A stretch of DNA of 64,000 nt from NCBI RefSeq assembly GCF_025369935.1, contig NZ_CP104467.1, positions 2,239,001 to 2,303,000 on the forward strand. The letters run 5' to 3'. The stretch's first letter is position 1; every line of letters begins with the position of its first letter. This DNA comes from Paenibacillus andongensis. Lineage in GTDB: Bacteria; Bacillota; Bacilli; Paenibacillales; NBRC-103111. The notes below the pieces were generated by a model that worked only from the letters and a program-made list of their open reading frames with translations, was not told where the DNA came from and made no database searches. The position numbers and the translations under genes were made by a program. This document shows, one piece after another, positions 29,721 through 38,888 of the stretch.

Positions 29721-29733
29721 ACTAATAATTAGT
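29721..29733. promoter_or_regulatory. Palindrome ACTAAT-A-ATTAGT, candidate operator
   Basis: A 6-bp inverted repeat with one central base, sharing the ACTAA/TTAGT half-site core with the palindrome at 29648. Two similar palindromes 73 bp apart could be bound by one regulator with DNA looping. This is inferred from spacing only. Confidence 0.35.
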
Positions 29734-30147
29734 GCATTTGCAAAGTGGGGATATGACTGCATTTAAATTAATTTATATAAACAAATGCACATTTATATTT
29801 GTGCAAATGAATTTAAGTTCATTAAAAAAATACATCAGTAAATCAGATTTATCTTTAAAAATGGAAAATAATGCGTGAAAAAAAACGGATTTGTCGAATT
29901 GAAGTGTGAAAATGCACTTAATATAGTTTGCATATGAACAAAATTATTTAAAAATTTGTTGACTAAATTTAGCGTTGAGTGTAAATTGTAATTGTGGCTG
30001 ATAGGATAAAACAAAAAAATGTAAGCCCTTCCTTACAAGGGTTCGCATGTAAGAAATTACGATTGTATGCAAAATATTGTGCAAATGAATAATTCTATGG
30101 ATATTGAGTTAGGGGGGACTGTCTTGCAAGAAGTTGCGGAGGTCGAC

Positions 30148-31083
30148 ATGAGAGCTGTTAAACAAAGAAGTAATACATTTATAAGTAAAATTGATTTTAT
30201 GAGGAAAAATCCTTTTCTGTACCTACTGATGGCACCAGCCTTCATCCTGACGATCATATTTAAGTACGTGCCCATGTACGGGGCGGTCATTGCTTTTAAA
30301 GACTTTAGTCCGAGCAAAGGGATTTTTGGCAGTGAATGGGTGGGATTAAAGAATTTTACAAAGTTTTTAACCTCACCCAATTTTGAAGTTATTTTCATGA
30401 ACACGCTGAAACTTAGTGCTTACGGACTCATACTTGGTTTCCCGGTCCCCATCTTATTAGCGCTTATGCTGAATCAATTGCGCAAAGCTGGCGTTAAAAA
30501 AAGGATTCAATTGGTCTTATATGCGCCAAACTTTATATCCGTTGTCGTTGTTGTCGGGATGTTATTCGTCTTCTTATCGCCGGTAGGGCCGATTAATAAG
30601 ATTCTAACCCTGATTACTGGCCATCCTATCAATTTTATGTCAGACCCGGATTATTTTCGAACGCTTTATATCTTATCTGGCATTTGGCAGGGAGCGGGCT
30701 GGTCATCGATTATTTATGTAGCTGCATTAGCCGGTGTTGACCCTGAGCTCCATAATGCTGCAACCATTGATGGAGCTAACCTGCTGCAAAGAATAAAACA
30801 CATAGACTTGCCTACGATTAAACCGGTTATGGCAATCGTATTCATTTTAGCTGCCGGCGGCATTATGGCAATTGGATTTGAGAAAGCCTATTTGATGCAA
30901 ACGGCAATGAATGTTCCGACTTCAGAGATCATTCCAACCTATGTATATAAAATTGGTTTGCAAGCAGGAAATTACGCGTATTCCTCAGCGGTTGGTCTAT
31001 TTAACTCCGTTATTAATGTCGTTTTACTTATCCTCGTTAATGTTGTCGTGAAGAAATTAAATGAAGGTGAAGGCCTCTATTAA
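30148..31083 (+). CDS. Sugar ABC transporter permease, LplB type (fructan locus)
   Basis: 311 residues from ATG 30148, preceded by GCGGAGG. A TTG at 30124 with AGGGGGG ahead is an alternative, and the frame is open to 30067. LplB-type N-terminus FKYVPMYGAVIAFKDFSP, about six transmembrane helices, EAA loop ELHNAATIDGANLLQRIKHI near residue 205. First gene of the importer operon, divergent from the LacI-type regulator. It pairs with the YtcP-type permease that starts 17 nt later. The ATPase subunit is not encoded here. Confidence 0.92.
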   Translation: MRAVKQRSNTFISKIDFMRKNPFLYLLMAPAFILTIIFKYVPMYGAVIAFKDFSPSKGIFGSEWVGLKNFTKFLTSPNFEVIFMNTLKLSAYGLILGFPVPILLALMLNQLRKAGVKKRIQLVLYAPNFISVVVVVGMLFVFLSPVGPINKILTLITGHPINFMSDPDYFRTLYILSGIWQGAGWSSIIYVAALAGVDPELHNAATIDGANLLQRIKHIDLPTIKPVMAIVFILAAGGIMAIGFEKAYLMQTAMNVPTSEIIPTYVYKIGLQAGNYAYSSAVGLFNSVINVVLLILVNVVVKKLNEGEGLY

Positions 31084-31100
31084 AAGAAAGGAGATGCCGT

Positions 31101-31982
31101 ATGAATTTTAAGCCTACTAGATTGGACCGTTTTATTCTGACTATCAATTACATTCTATTGTTCTTTGCTGTATTGATCGTTGTAGTTCCCTTAATTTATG
31201 TAGTCGTGGCATCGTTTATGGAGCCGACTGCACTGTTAAATAAAGGGATCTCCTTCCATCTTGCGGATTATAGTGTTCAAGGGTATAAAGTCATCTTATC
31301 GAATCATGCGATGATCCGGGGGTTTGTAAATGCTCTTTTTTACTCCGTCGCATTTTCTTTTGTTACCGTCGTTGTCTCCATTTTTGCCGGCTACCCTTTA
31401 TCGGTTGCAGGTTTCGTAGGTAAAAAGTTTTTTACAATCCTGTTTGTCATCACCATGTTTTTCGGCGGCGGGTTAATTCCAACCTATCTGGTGATAAAAA
31501 ACTTGGGAATGTTAGATACAGTATGGGCGATCATCCTACCAACGGCTGTAAATGTTTGGAATATTGTTTTGGCAAGGACCTTTTTTAGTGGAATTCCGAA
31601 TGAATTGAACGAGGCAGCAAAGGTCGATGGCGCATCTGAGGTGCGTATCTTCTTTAAGATTGTTCTCCCTCTATCTAAACCAATTATTTTCGTACTAGCT
31701 CTATATGCATTCGTAGGTCAATGGAATTCTTATTTCGACGCGTTAATTTATTTGAAGAGTGCTAATTTGCTGCCTCTACAGTTGGTTTTAAGATCTATCT
31801 TAATTCAGAATCAAGTAAATCCTGGCATGATTGCGGACCAATTGGCTATGGCAGAACTGAAACGGCTATCTGAGATCATTAAGTATTCGTCCATTGTCAT
31901 TTCCAGTCTACCGTTACTTGTTATGTATCCTTTTTTCCAAAAGTATTTTGAAAAGGGTGTCTTGGTCGGTTCATTAAAATAA
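31101..31982 (+). CDS. Sugar ABC transporter permease, YtcP/CarB type (fructan locus)
   Basis: 293 residues with about six transmembrane helices, EAA loop ELNEAAKVDGASEVRIFFKI near residue 170 and a C-terminus ending KGVLVGSLK. ATG with AGAAAGGAGATG just upstream. Second subunit of the importer. Its stop lies 48 nt before the binding-protein gene, as in the operon at 5625-9064. Confidence 0.93.
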   Translation: MNFKPTRLDRFILTINYILLFFAVLIVVVPLIYVVVASFMEPTALLNKGISFHLADYSVQGYKVILSNHAMIRGFVNALFYSVAFSFVTVVVSIFAGYPLSVAGFVGKKFFTILFVITMFFGGGLIPTYLVIKNLGMLDTVWAIILPTAVNVWNIVLARTFFSGIPNELNEAAKVDGASEVRIFFKIVLPLSKPIIFVLALYAFVGQWNSYFDALIYLKSANLLPLQLVLRSILIQNQVNPGMIADQLAMAELKRLSEIIKYSSIVISSLPLLVMYPFFQKYFEKGVLVGSLK

Positions 31983-32030
31983 TGGATCGGCAAGCATATA
32001 GGTTTTCCAAAAAAAAGGAGGGTTATTTTT

Positions 32031-33632
32031 ATGAAACATTCCCAAAAGGCATTATTCATTTCTCTGGCGGCATTATTGGCAGTAACGGGGTGCACAAGCA
32101 GCAAAGAATCAGGCGAGCCGGCAGCATCAAGCGCTGCCCCAGGTACAACAGCGAAACCCGCTTTGAAGTTTATGACACAAAGTTCACCGCTAGCTCCCGA
32201 AGATCCTAATAAAAAGGTAATATTCCAACGTCTAGAAGAAAAGACGGGAATACACATTAATTGGGAAAACTATCCGTGGGATTCGTTTGCGGAGAAAAGA
32301 AATTTAGCGATTGCCAGCGGTGACCTTCCTGATGCGATTTTCGATGCAGCCTTGGGTGACTACGATTTGCTTAAATTGGCAAAGGACGGAACCATTATTC
32401 CGCTCGATGACATTATTGAAAAACAAATGCCAAATTTCAAAAAGGTTTTGGAGAAAGCGCCGCAATATAAATCGATGATTACGGCCCCAGATGGTCATAT
32501 TTATTCATTCCCATGGATTGAGGAGCTGGGCGCGGGTAAGGAAAGTATCCATTCGGTCGACGATTTTCCTTGGATTAATGTGGAATGGCTAAATAAGTTA
32601 GGCTTGAAAATGCCTAAAACGACCGAAGAATTAAAACAAGTTTTGATTGCTTTTAAAACAAAAGACCCGAACGGTAATGGAAAAGCGGATGAAATACCAA
32701 TGTCCTTCATTAATAAAACCGGCGGAGAAGACTTGGCTTTCTTATTCGGCTCCTTCGGTCTGGGTGAGAACTGGGACCATACGGTTGTCAGTGATGATGG
32801 AAAGGTTATTTTCACATCTGCTGATAATAGCTTTAAGGAAGGCGTCAAGTTTCTAAATGAATTATATAAAGAAGGTTTAATGGATGTTGAAGCGCCTACG
32901 CAGGATTGGAATACCTATTTAGCTAAAGGAAAAGAAAATCGTTATGGTTTGTACTTCACATGGGATAAGGGAAATATTACGGGCATGAATGATAAATATG
33001 ACCTTATGCCTGCGCTTGAAGGGCCGAATGGCTGGAAAAACGTAACGAGAACGAACGGAATGGGCTTCGATAGAGGAAGAATGGTTATCACCAAAACAAA
33101 TAAAAATATCGAAACAACGGCAAAATGGATTGATTCCCTATACGATCCAACTCAATCCGTACAAAACAACTGGGGCACATATGGGGATAAAGCGCAGCAA
33201 AATATCTTTGAATTCGATGAATCTAAAAAAATGCTGAAACATTTACCGTTGAACGGAACGTCTCCTTGGGAATTGAGACAGAAAACCTTTGTTGGCGGAC
33301 CATTGGCGATTTTGGATTCTTACTATGGCAATGTTACGACGAAGCCAGACGATGCGGCATGGAGATTGGACCTAATGAAAAAAGTGATGGTCCCGGACAT
33401 GAAGGCTAAAAATATTTATCCAAAAGTGTTCTTCTCACTGGAAGAATTGGATCGACTCTCTGCGATTGAAACAGATATGTTTGCCTATGTACTGAGAAAA
33501 CGGACCGAGTGGATTCAGAATGGGAAAATTGATGCTGAATGGGCTGGTTATTTAAAAGAATTGGACCGTCTGGGTCTACAAGATTGGTTGAAGATTAAAC
33601 AAGTAGGTTACGACAGAAACGTAAAAAAATAA
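32031..33632 (+). CDS. Solute-binding lipoprotein (fructan locus)
   Basis: 533 residues. The lipoprotein signal has lipobox VTGC with Cys near residue 21, followed by a Ser/Ala/Pro-rich linker. The binding domain begins ALKFMTQSSPLAPEDPNKKV and includes DPNGNGKADEIPMS, a calcium-loop-like element seen in LipO/YtcQ-type binding proteins. ATG with AAAGGAGGG upstream. By position, next to a GH32 hydrolase, it probably binds fructo-oligosaccharides or sucrose-type sugars, but specificity is inferred from context. Confidence 0.92.
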   Translation: MKHSQKALFISLAALLAVTGCTSSKESGEPAASSAAPGTTAKPALKFMTQSSPLAPEDPNKKVIFQRLEEKTGIHINWENYPWDSFAEKRNLAIASGDLPDAIFDAALGDYDLLKLAKDGTIIPLDDIIEKQMPNFKKVLEKAPQYKSMITAPDGHIYSFPWIEELGAGKESIHSVDDFPWINVEWLNKLGLKMPKTTEELKQVLIAFKTKDPNGNGKADEIPMSFINKTGGEDLAFLFGSFGLGENWDHTVVSDDGKVIFTSADNSFKEGVKFLNELYKEGLMDVEAPTQDWNTYLAKGKENRYGLYFTWDKGNITGMNDKYDLMPALEGPNGWKNVTRTNGMGFDRGRMVITKTNKNIETTAKWIDSLYDPTQSVQNNWGTYGDKAQQNIFEFDESKKMLKHLPLNGTSPWELRQKTFVGGPLAILDSYYGNVTTKPDDAAWRLDLMKKVMVPDMKAKNIYPKVFFSLEELDRLSAIETDMFAYVLRKRTEWIQNGKIDAEWAGYLKELDRLGLQDWLKIKQVGYDRNVKK

Positions 33633-33650
33633 ATTTTGTTATAAAATCGC

Positions 33651-33690
33651 CGGAGTGGATCGAGTATGAAGGTTACGCTCCGTTTTTTTT
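33651..33690 (+). terminator. Terminator between binding-protein and GH32 genes
   Basis: CGGAGTG pairs with CGCTCCG (one G-U pair) and is followed by eight T. It lies inside the operon, so it probably lowers GH32 expression relative to the transporter, or GH32 has its own start. Confidence 0.7.
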
Positions 33691-33711
33691 AAAATAGAGG
33701 GAGTGGAAGAG

Positions 33712-35202
33712 ATGTCAACTATTCTGTATAGAGAAAAGTACCGGCCACAGTTTCATTTTACGCCGCCGGCTAAATGGATGAACGATCCAAATGGAATGGT
33801 ATATTTCGATGGGGAATATCACTTGTTTTATCAGCATTATCCAGAAGGTACAACCTGGGGACCGATGCATTGGGGACATGCGATCAGTACGGATTTGACC
33901 CATTGGGAGCATCGCCCGATTGCGTTAAAACCAGATCAAAATGGTTTCATATTCTCAGGTAGCGCAGTGGTGGATTGGGAGGATACAAGCGGATTCTTCT
34001 CCGGTAAGCCCGGTCTGGTTGCTATTTTTACCCATGCGGACCATTATCCGGATTCCGATCGTCCGAGACAAAGGCAAAGCCTTGCTTATAGTTTGGATAA
34101 AGGCAGAACGTGGGTGATGTATGAGGGGAATCCAGTGTTGTGCAACGAGCAAATAACGGACTTCCGGGATCCTAAAGTATTCTGGCAAGCTTCAAAGCAG
34201 CAGTGGATCATGGTGCTTGCAGTGGAAGACCGTGTTCATTTCTATACGTCTTCCAATCTAAAGGAATGGTCTTTTGCTAGTGAGTTCGGTGCCGCAGAGG
34301 GCTCACACGACGGAGTATGGGAATGTCCGGACTTAATAGAGCTACCGATAGAAGGTCATGCTGAAGGAACGAAATGGATACTGATCGTCAGCATCGGAGA
34401 TCATCCACAGATGGCTGAAGGCTCAAGGACACAATATTTTGTTGGGAGCTTTGACGGAAGTACATTTACGAACGATGCTGCTCCTGAAACCGTATTATGG
34501 TTAGATCATGGGAGAGATAACTATGCCGGTGTAACATGGTCGGATGTTCATAGATCGGATAAAGGAAAACTGTTTATCGGCTGGATGAGCAATTGGAAAT
34601 ATGCAAATCTTACCCCGACAACCAATTGGAGAAGTGCGATGACGCTGCCTCGGGTGTTATCCCTGAGGCAGGTGCCATCTGGAATCCGCTTGGTTCAAAA
34701 GCCTGTAACGGATTTGCAGAAGCTTCGGTTAGAAGAGCGGATTTGGGAAGAGGTTACAGTTAACCCCGGTCAAAATATACTTTCGGACGCGCAAAGCGAC
34801 ATCTATGAGCTCGAATGTGAAATCGATTTAGGTGAAGCATCGGAAGTCGGTTTTAAGCTAAGGAAATCGGAGCGGGAAGAAACGGTAGTCGGCTACAATA
34901 CCGCTACGCAGACATTGTTTGTTGATCGATGTAACTCCGGTGAATGCGGATTTCATGATGCTTTTGCTTGTAAGCATGATGTACAAATGGAGCTTCAAAA
35001 CGGACGGCTCAAGCTGCATCTTTTTGTCGATAATTCCTCCGTTGAAGTATTTGCGAATGACGGGGAGACGGTGATTACCGATCAAATTTTTCCGGATCCG
35101 TCCAGTACAGGTTTGGAACTGTATGTGCTTGATGGAAAGGCCAAGGTCATTTCTCTAGCACTTCATTCATTGAATTCGATATATTCGGCAGTTACAGTAT
35201 AA
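33712..35202 (+). CDS. GH32 fructan/sucrose hydrolase
   Basis: 496 residues from ATG 33712 (AGAGGGAG upstream; GTG 33703 also open). GH32 five-blade propeller with all three catalytic motifs: WMNDPNG near residue 22-28 with nucleophile Asp25, FRDPK near 151 with the stabilising Asp, and WECPDL near 204 with the acid/base Glu. A C-terminal beta-sandwich follows (VEVFANDGETVITDQIFP). No signal peptide, so it hydrolyses imported beta-fructosides (levan or inulin oligomers, sucrose or its phosphate) in the cytoplasm. It is followed by a broken fructokinase gene. Confidence 0.94.
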   Translation: MSTILYREKYRPQFHFTPPAKWMNDPNGMVYFDGEYHLFYQHYPEGTTWGPMHWGHAISTDLTHWEHRPIALKPDQNGFIFSGSAVVDWEDTSGFFSGKPGLVAIFTHADHYPDSDRPRQRQSLAYSLDKGRTWVMYEGNPVLCNEQITDFRDPKVFWQASKQQWIMVLAVEDRVHFYTSSNLKEWSFASEFGAAEGSHDGVWECPDLIELPIEGHAEGTKWILIVSIGDHPQMAEGSRTQYFVGSFDGSTFTNDAAPETVLWLDHGRDNYAGVTWSDVHRSDKGKLFIGWMSNWKYANLTPTTNWRSAMTLPRVLSLRQVPSGIRLVQKPVTDLQKLRLEERIWEEVTVNPGQNILSDAQSDIYELECEIDLGEASEVGFKLRKSEREETVVGYNTATQTLFVDRCNSGECGFHDAFACKHDVQMELQNGRLKLHLFVDNSSVEVFANDGETVITDQIFPDPSSTGLELYVLDGKAKVISLALHSLNSIYSAVTV

Positions 35203-35232
35203 CAAAGTGACGATGATTGTGAGGGAATCGAA

Positions 35233-35650
35233 TTGTTATTAGGTGCTATCGAAGGCGGCGGGACAAAGTTCGTATGCGGGATTGGTACGGCAGATGGTGA
35301 AATCCTTGACCGGATCTCTATCCCAACAACGACACCAGAAGCTACGCTCGGTATTTGAACTTGGATATACGCATTCTGCTTGGGAAATGGAAAGTTACTA
35401 TATTGCCCAGGCGCTGGTCAATTACATTCTCACACTTTCTCCGGAGAAAATCATCCTCGGCGGCGGTGTTATGAACCAGTCCCGCTTATTCCCGCTTATA
35501 CGCGAACAAGTTCGTAAACTGTTGAACGGCTATGTACAGCATCCGGCTTTTTCAGAGGACAACGATAGTTACATTGTACAACCCGCTCTAGGCGGCAACG
35601 CTGGCCTTTGCGGTGCCCTAGCCTTGGCTAAGCAAGCCTTGGATATTTAG
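35233..35650 (+). pseudogene. ROK-family fructokinase, internally deleted
   Basis: TTG 35233 begins LLLGAIEGGGTKFVCGIGTA, the ATP-binding start of GmuE/ScrK-type fructokinases, and stops at 35358. In a different frame, from about 35360, the C-terminus is present (AWEMESYYIAQALVNYIL, IILGGGVMNQSRLFPLI, ending ALALAKQALDI). Roughly half of the usual 290 residues, including the metal-binding and catalytic Asp region, is missing. The fructose released by GH32 would need another kinase. Confidence 0.88.
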
Positions 35651-35679
35651 AATTGCGATACCAAGAAAATACCGAAAAG

Positions 35680-35715
35680 TACCTCTAGCTATTCGTCATA
35701 GTGGAGGTATTTTTC
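35680..35715 (+). terminator. Terminator after fructokinase remnant
   Basis: TACCTC and GAGGTA close a hairpin with internal CTA/TAG pairing and a run of T. It ends the GH32 transcript before the oxidoreductase gene. Confidence 0.7.
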
Positions 35716-35767
35716 CTTTAGATATACAAAGATAATTAAAAACAATTACTATTCGGAGGTTACGTTA

Positions 35768-36886
35768 ATGAAACTTGGATTCATCGGTTGCGGAGTTATT
35801 TCAACTGCACACTTGGAAGGTTTGCAACAATTAAAAAATGAAGGCAAGGAAACGTTTGATTTAACCGCTGTTTGCGATCTTAGGCAGGATCGGGCTGAGG
35901 TGTTTGCAGCTGAAGTGGAAAGTCGGCTCGGAAAGCGGCCCGAAGTATATACAGATTATCGCAGGATGCTGGAGGAAGGCCGATTAGATGCAGTATCCGT
36001 CCTGCTGGATCATGATTTGCATCATATCGTTGCGGAAGATTGTTTTGCTGCGGGAGTACATGTGCAAATGCAAAAGCCGTTGGCAATTTCTCCTTCCTTT
36101 GGACGGAAGATGCTTTCGGATGCGAAAAAGTACGGCAAAGTTATGACTTTATCTGAACCAAGCGTATTGGGAGCTGACAATGTTGCAATGGCAAGAGCGG
36201 TGAGAAAGGGTATCATCGGCTCCATCTTCATGATTATGGACTACGCGACCGTTACACTTGGGCGTAAATATTTTGCCGGAACGGCATGGCGTCATATGAA
36301 AGGAAGAGCGGGAGCCGGATGGATTAATGATCATGGTGTCCATCGCACTCATTTTTTTACTGAAGTGAACGGTCCTATTAAAGAAGTGTTTTCATATAAG
36401 GAAATTTTTGAGAAAGAGTTGAGCGACGGGGAAACCATTATACGTCCTAGTGGCGAAGATACGTCGGTAACGGTTTTTCGTTTTGAAAACGGCGGATTGG
36501 GGCACTGGATGTGCAGTACTGCTGCGCATGGGGAAAGAACAGGCGGGGTATGGATTTACGGCAGCAAAGGTTGCTTCCGTCCCGGCAAACATGCGGCGTT
36601 AGAAGACGGAAGTATCATCCCAATGTCTGAAATCATAGAGCGTTTTGCACCCGATACGGTGCAAAATCCGTTTGCTCATTCTTATGTGGAATTATGGGAG
36701 GCGATTATGGATCATAAGGAGCCGATCTCGAGCGCTGAACGGGGGCTTGAAGCCTTAGGCGTGGTATTTGCGGCATTGGAGTCAGCTACAATTGGCGAAC
36801 CGGTTAATGTCCAAGACATCATCAACGGAAAAATGCACGCATATGAAGATTCGGTGATCGAGGAAATGAAATCTTTCAAAAAGTAG
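35768..36886 (+). CDS. Gfo/Idh/MocA-family NAD(P)-dependent oxidoreductase
   Basis: 372 residues. The Rossmann N-domain has LGFIGCGVISTAHLEGL with the dinucleotide GxGxxx turn at residues 6-11, and QKPLAIS near 102, the QKP variant of the family's EKP motif. The C-terminal alpha/beta substrate domain includes WINDHGVHRTHFF near 180. ATG with TTCGGAGG upstream. It may oxidise a sugar or polyol. It sits after the fructan operon but behind a terminator, so co-regulation is uncertain. The 285 bp downstream hold no gene I can support. Confidence 0.9.
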   Translation: MKLGFIGCGVISTAHLEGLQQLKNEGKETFDLTAVCDLRQDRAEVFAAEVESRLGKRPEVYTDYRRMLEEGRLDAVSVLLDHDLHHIVAEDCFAAGVHVQMQKPLAISPSFGRKMLSDAKKYGKVMTLSEPSVLGADNVAMARAVRKGIIGSIFMIMDYATVTLGRKYFAGTAWRHMKGRAGAGWINDHGVHRTHFFTEVNGPIKEVFSYKEIFEKELSDGETIIRPSGEDTSVTVFRFENGGLGHWMCSTAAHGERTGGVWIYGSKGCFRPGKHAALEDGSIIPMSEIIERFAPDTVQNPFAHSYVELWEAIMDHKEPISSAERGLEALGVVFAALESATIGEPVNVQDIINGKMHAYEDSVIEEMKSFKK

Positions 36887-37171
36887 CTTTTACAAGAAAC
36901 ACATTAATCTGCGCTACCTGTATATTTCACAAAAATTGTTGGCAATTCATAGCGGCGAGAAGGAAGAAATCATTGGATGTTGGTTGCTCAGGGAGGGGGC
37001 AGAAGGGAAAGGGTTGTTTTGGCGACGAAAATATAGCACCCCATGGATGATCTGAATGAAGGGTCGAATAATGCAGGAGGGATATCCGGCTACAGGTTTC
37101 GCCGGTTGGCACCTTGCACAGGCAGCATAATCTTTTGTGTTAAGTGAATATTTGATGCGGGGTGGATCCTG

Positions 37172-38056
37172 TTGCACAGTAAAGCTGAAGAAATTATTTG
37201 CCAAGTACCGGAGCTAAACCATGAATTCATACATTTTGAAAATTTTAGAGGTGGGCTTTGCAATCAGACCTATAAGATACAAACCAAACAGAGTACATAT
37301 GTTCTTCGCATCAATAGCAGACAAAACGAGTATTTGAACCTGACGCGCCGCTCTGAAGTAGAAGTGATGAAGAAGGCAAACCGCGAAGGATTTGCTCCCA
37401 GAGTGATTTCCGATAATCATCCAGAACAATTTGTAGTCACGGAATTTATTGAAGGTCGAGTGCTTGAGAAAGATGATTTGAAAGGCGATCATATCAAAGA
37501 AATGATTATGGATCGCTTCAAACGAATACATCGTATGGAAGGTCAAGGTAGAACATGTTCGCCTTACGATTTAATTTATGGATATTTGAAAGGCGCAGAT
37601 CAGTTTCAAGTCAAGCATCCTGATGGATTAAACAGAATTTTGCATCGAGTAGAGAAAATCGCGCATACGAGGAGCGATGACAAAGAATATAACGGCAAAT
37701 TTTGTCACAATGATTCCTTTTTATGCAATATGATTTATACAGGTCAACAGTTGCAAATCATTGATTGGGAGTTGTCGGGAGTCGGAGATGTGTTTTTCGA
37801 ATTGACGCTCATTCCGTTTACAAATCAGTTCAGTGAAACAGATGAGCGTGAGTGGTTAAAGCTATACTTCGGATATTTCGAGGAGGAAACATTCCACATT
37901 TTTCAGGACATGAAATTCGTGTCGATGGTTCGAGAGGTAGTGTGGGGGATGTTTTACAGTGGAATTACTAAAGAGGAGAGTCACCATGACTTTGATTACT
38001 ACAAGTTTGCCGAATATTGCATCCAGCGGATAGAACACGGGATTTATCAATTATAA
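37172..38056 (+). CDS. Choline/aminoglycoside phosphotransferase-like kinase
   Basis: 294 residues from a TTG with GGGGTGGA upstream; no better ATG exists. Protein-kinase-like fold of the APH/ChoK group: glycine-poor loop GGLCNQTYKI near 31, ATP-lysine region YVLRINSRQNE, catalytic loop FCHNDSFLCN near 186 (HND with the downstream Asn), and metal-binding IDWELSGVGD near 206, typical of LicA-type choline kinases. The usual D-x-x-x-x-N spacing is retained. No lic neighbours are present, so the substrate (choline, ethanolamine, an amino sugar or a drug) is open. Confidence 0.82.
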   Translation: MHSKAEEIICQVPELNHEFIHFENFRGGLCNQTYKIQTKQSTYVLRINSRQNEYLNLTRRSEVEVMKKANREGFAPRVISDNHPEQFVVTEFIEGRVLEKDDLKGDHIKEMIMDRFKRIHRMEGQGRTCSPYDLIYGYLKGADQFQVKHPDGLNRILHRVEKIAHTRSDDKEYNGKFCHNDSFLCNMIYTGQQLQIIDWELSGVGDVFFELTLIPFTNQFSETDEREWLKLYFGYFEEETFHIFQDMKFVSMVREVVWGMFYSGITKEESHHDFDYYKFAEYCIQRIEHGIYQL

Positions 38057-38154
38057 TGATGTAGATGCTCTCACTTCATTTTATTAATAACTTAATGAAG
38101 ACTAACTTTAAGTAAAGGATATGTTAGTTACTAATGTATGTTCTACAAAGAAAG

Positions 38155-38179
38155 GGCCATCCCGCAAAGGATGGCCTTT
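38155..38179 (+). terminator. Rho-independent terminator after kinase
   Basis: GGCCATCC and GGATGGCC form an 8-bp stem with loop CGCAAA followed by TTT. It ends the kinase transcript. Confidence 0.8.
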
Positions 38180-38407
38180 AAACTTGTAAATACAGACAGC
38201 GCGCTAAGCCTTATCACAAATAAAGAGGTGGTGATTCAACGAGGAGCTATTTGTTTATGGGGTAATCTGATGATCTTACTGCATTTCTGGTCACGGAATC
38301 ATGGAGCTTGATGGCGACCAATACGAGATGTCGGCCGGCGGGCAATTTAGTAAATGATCCCATGTCCCGATTCAATCTATATCAATAGAGTCGAAAGCGG
38401 TGAGCGG

Positions 38408-38583
38408 ATGAAACGAAAGAATAGAATGATTCGACAGTTTGAAGGTTTCAGTTTTATCGGGTTGTGGATCATCGGATTTACAGCCTTTGCTCTAGGTACG
38501 GGAGTTGCGGTAGCTGTTTTGTGGATGTGGGTGCTGCAACCAGACTTCGGGATTTTAAATTATTTTTTATCGTTCGTAGGCTT
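38408..38583 (+). pseudogene. MalF-type sugar permease remnant
   Basis: ATG 38408 begins MKRKNRMIRQFEGFSFIGLW followed by IIGFTAFALG, the first helix of MalF/UgpA-like permeases. It then jumps directly to VAVAVLWMWVLQPDFGILNY, which in such permeases lies about 100 residues further on (helix 4 and the loop after it). The rest is lost at the junction with an unrelated gene fragment near 38584. Too short to work as a transporter. Confidence 0.65.
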
Positions 38584-38720
38584 GGGGCACGCGTTCCCGT
38601 TATGTTCGACAGCGGGATCCGGTACGGGGGGATATCTTTAAAGCTCTGGCCTTAGGGGCAAAAATGGTATTTATCGGACACCCCCATGACTTCATTATCA
38701 ATTACGTTATCATGAATTAG
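38584..38720 (+). pseudogene. C-terminal fragment of an FMN-dependent alpha-hydroxyacid oxidase
   Basis: Immediately after the permease remnant the sequence reads RVPVMFDSGIRYGG and, after loss of one G in a G run near 38630, DIFKALALGAKMVFIG. The pattern VPV-FDSGIR-G-DIFKALALGA is the FMN phosphate-binding end of lactate/glycolate oxidase-type enzymes. The usual next motif GRP appears as GHP. It ends at TAG 38718. Only about 40 of the 350 or more residues remain. Confidence 0.7.
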
Positions 38721-38781
38721 AGCTTTGCACCACAACCGATCGGAGAGCTCATTTGGGATATTTTCTATTGGTTGTAATTTT

Positions 38782-38850
38782 TAAAAAAGTGGTTGAAAAT
38801 CCATAATTAATATCACGGTATCACATGTATTATAATTAATAGCGCTTTCA
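38782..38850 (+). promoter_or_regulatory. Promoter module with -10 TATAAT and cre-like box for GH127 gene
   Basis: TAAAAAAGTGGTTG (38782-38795) is followed 35 bp on by TATAAT (38831) and, 4 bp later, AGCGCTTTCA (38841-38850). On the minus strand this box reads TGAAAGCGCT and matches the CcpA cre consensus with about one mismatch. No good -35 box is present, which suggests an activator. The same three elements in the same order occur at 44617-44682. Confidence 0.6.
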
Positions 38851-38888
38851 TTCGAAGGCGGAATTTTTAAAGTAAAGGAGCATACTTG

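Larger units (their letters stand above)
29602..30147. promoter_or_regulatory. Long AT-rich divergent control region of the fructan locus
   Basis: About 540 bp without a gene. It contains two short palindromes (annotated separately), an exact 14-bp direct repeat TTGTGCAAATGAAT at 29799-29812 and 30077-30090, and several related octamers (GTGCATTTG near 29732, CAAATGCAC near 29782, AATGCAC near 29912). These recurrent GTGCA/TGCAC blocks suggest multiple sites for one regulator. The region must carry the promoters for the lacI-type gene and the importer operon. Exact -35/-10 boxes were not assigned. Confidence 0.55.

Noticed and set aside
36963..37051. Frame reading EEIIGCWLLREGAEGKGL, similar to a GNAT acetyltransferase motif
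   Set aside because: Only about 20 residues match by eye and no other part of the fold is nearby. Could be another gene scrap, but support is too weak.
38290..38355. Frame reading MELDGDQYEMSAGGQF, cupin-like
   Set aside because: Very short, no flanking cupin sequence, no start signals.
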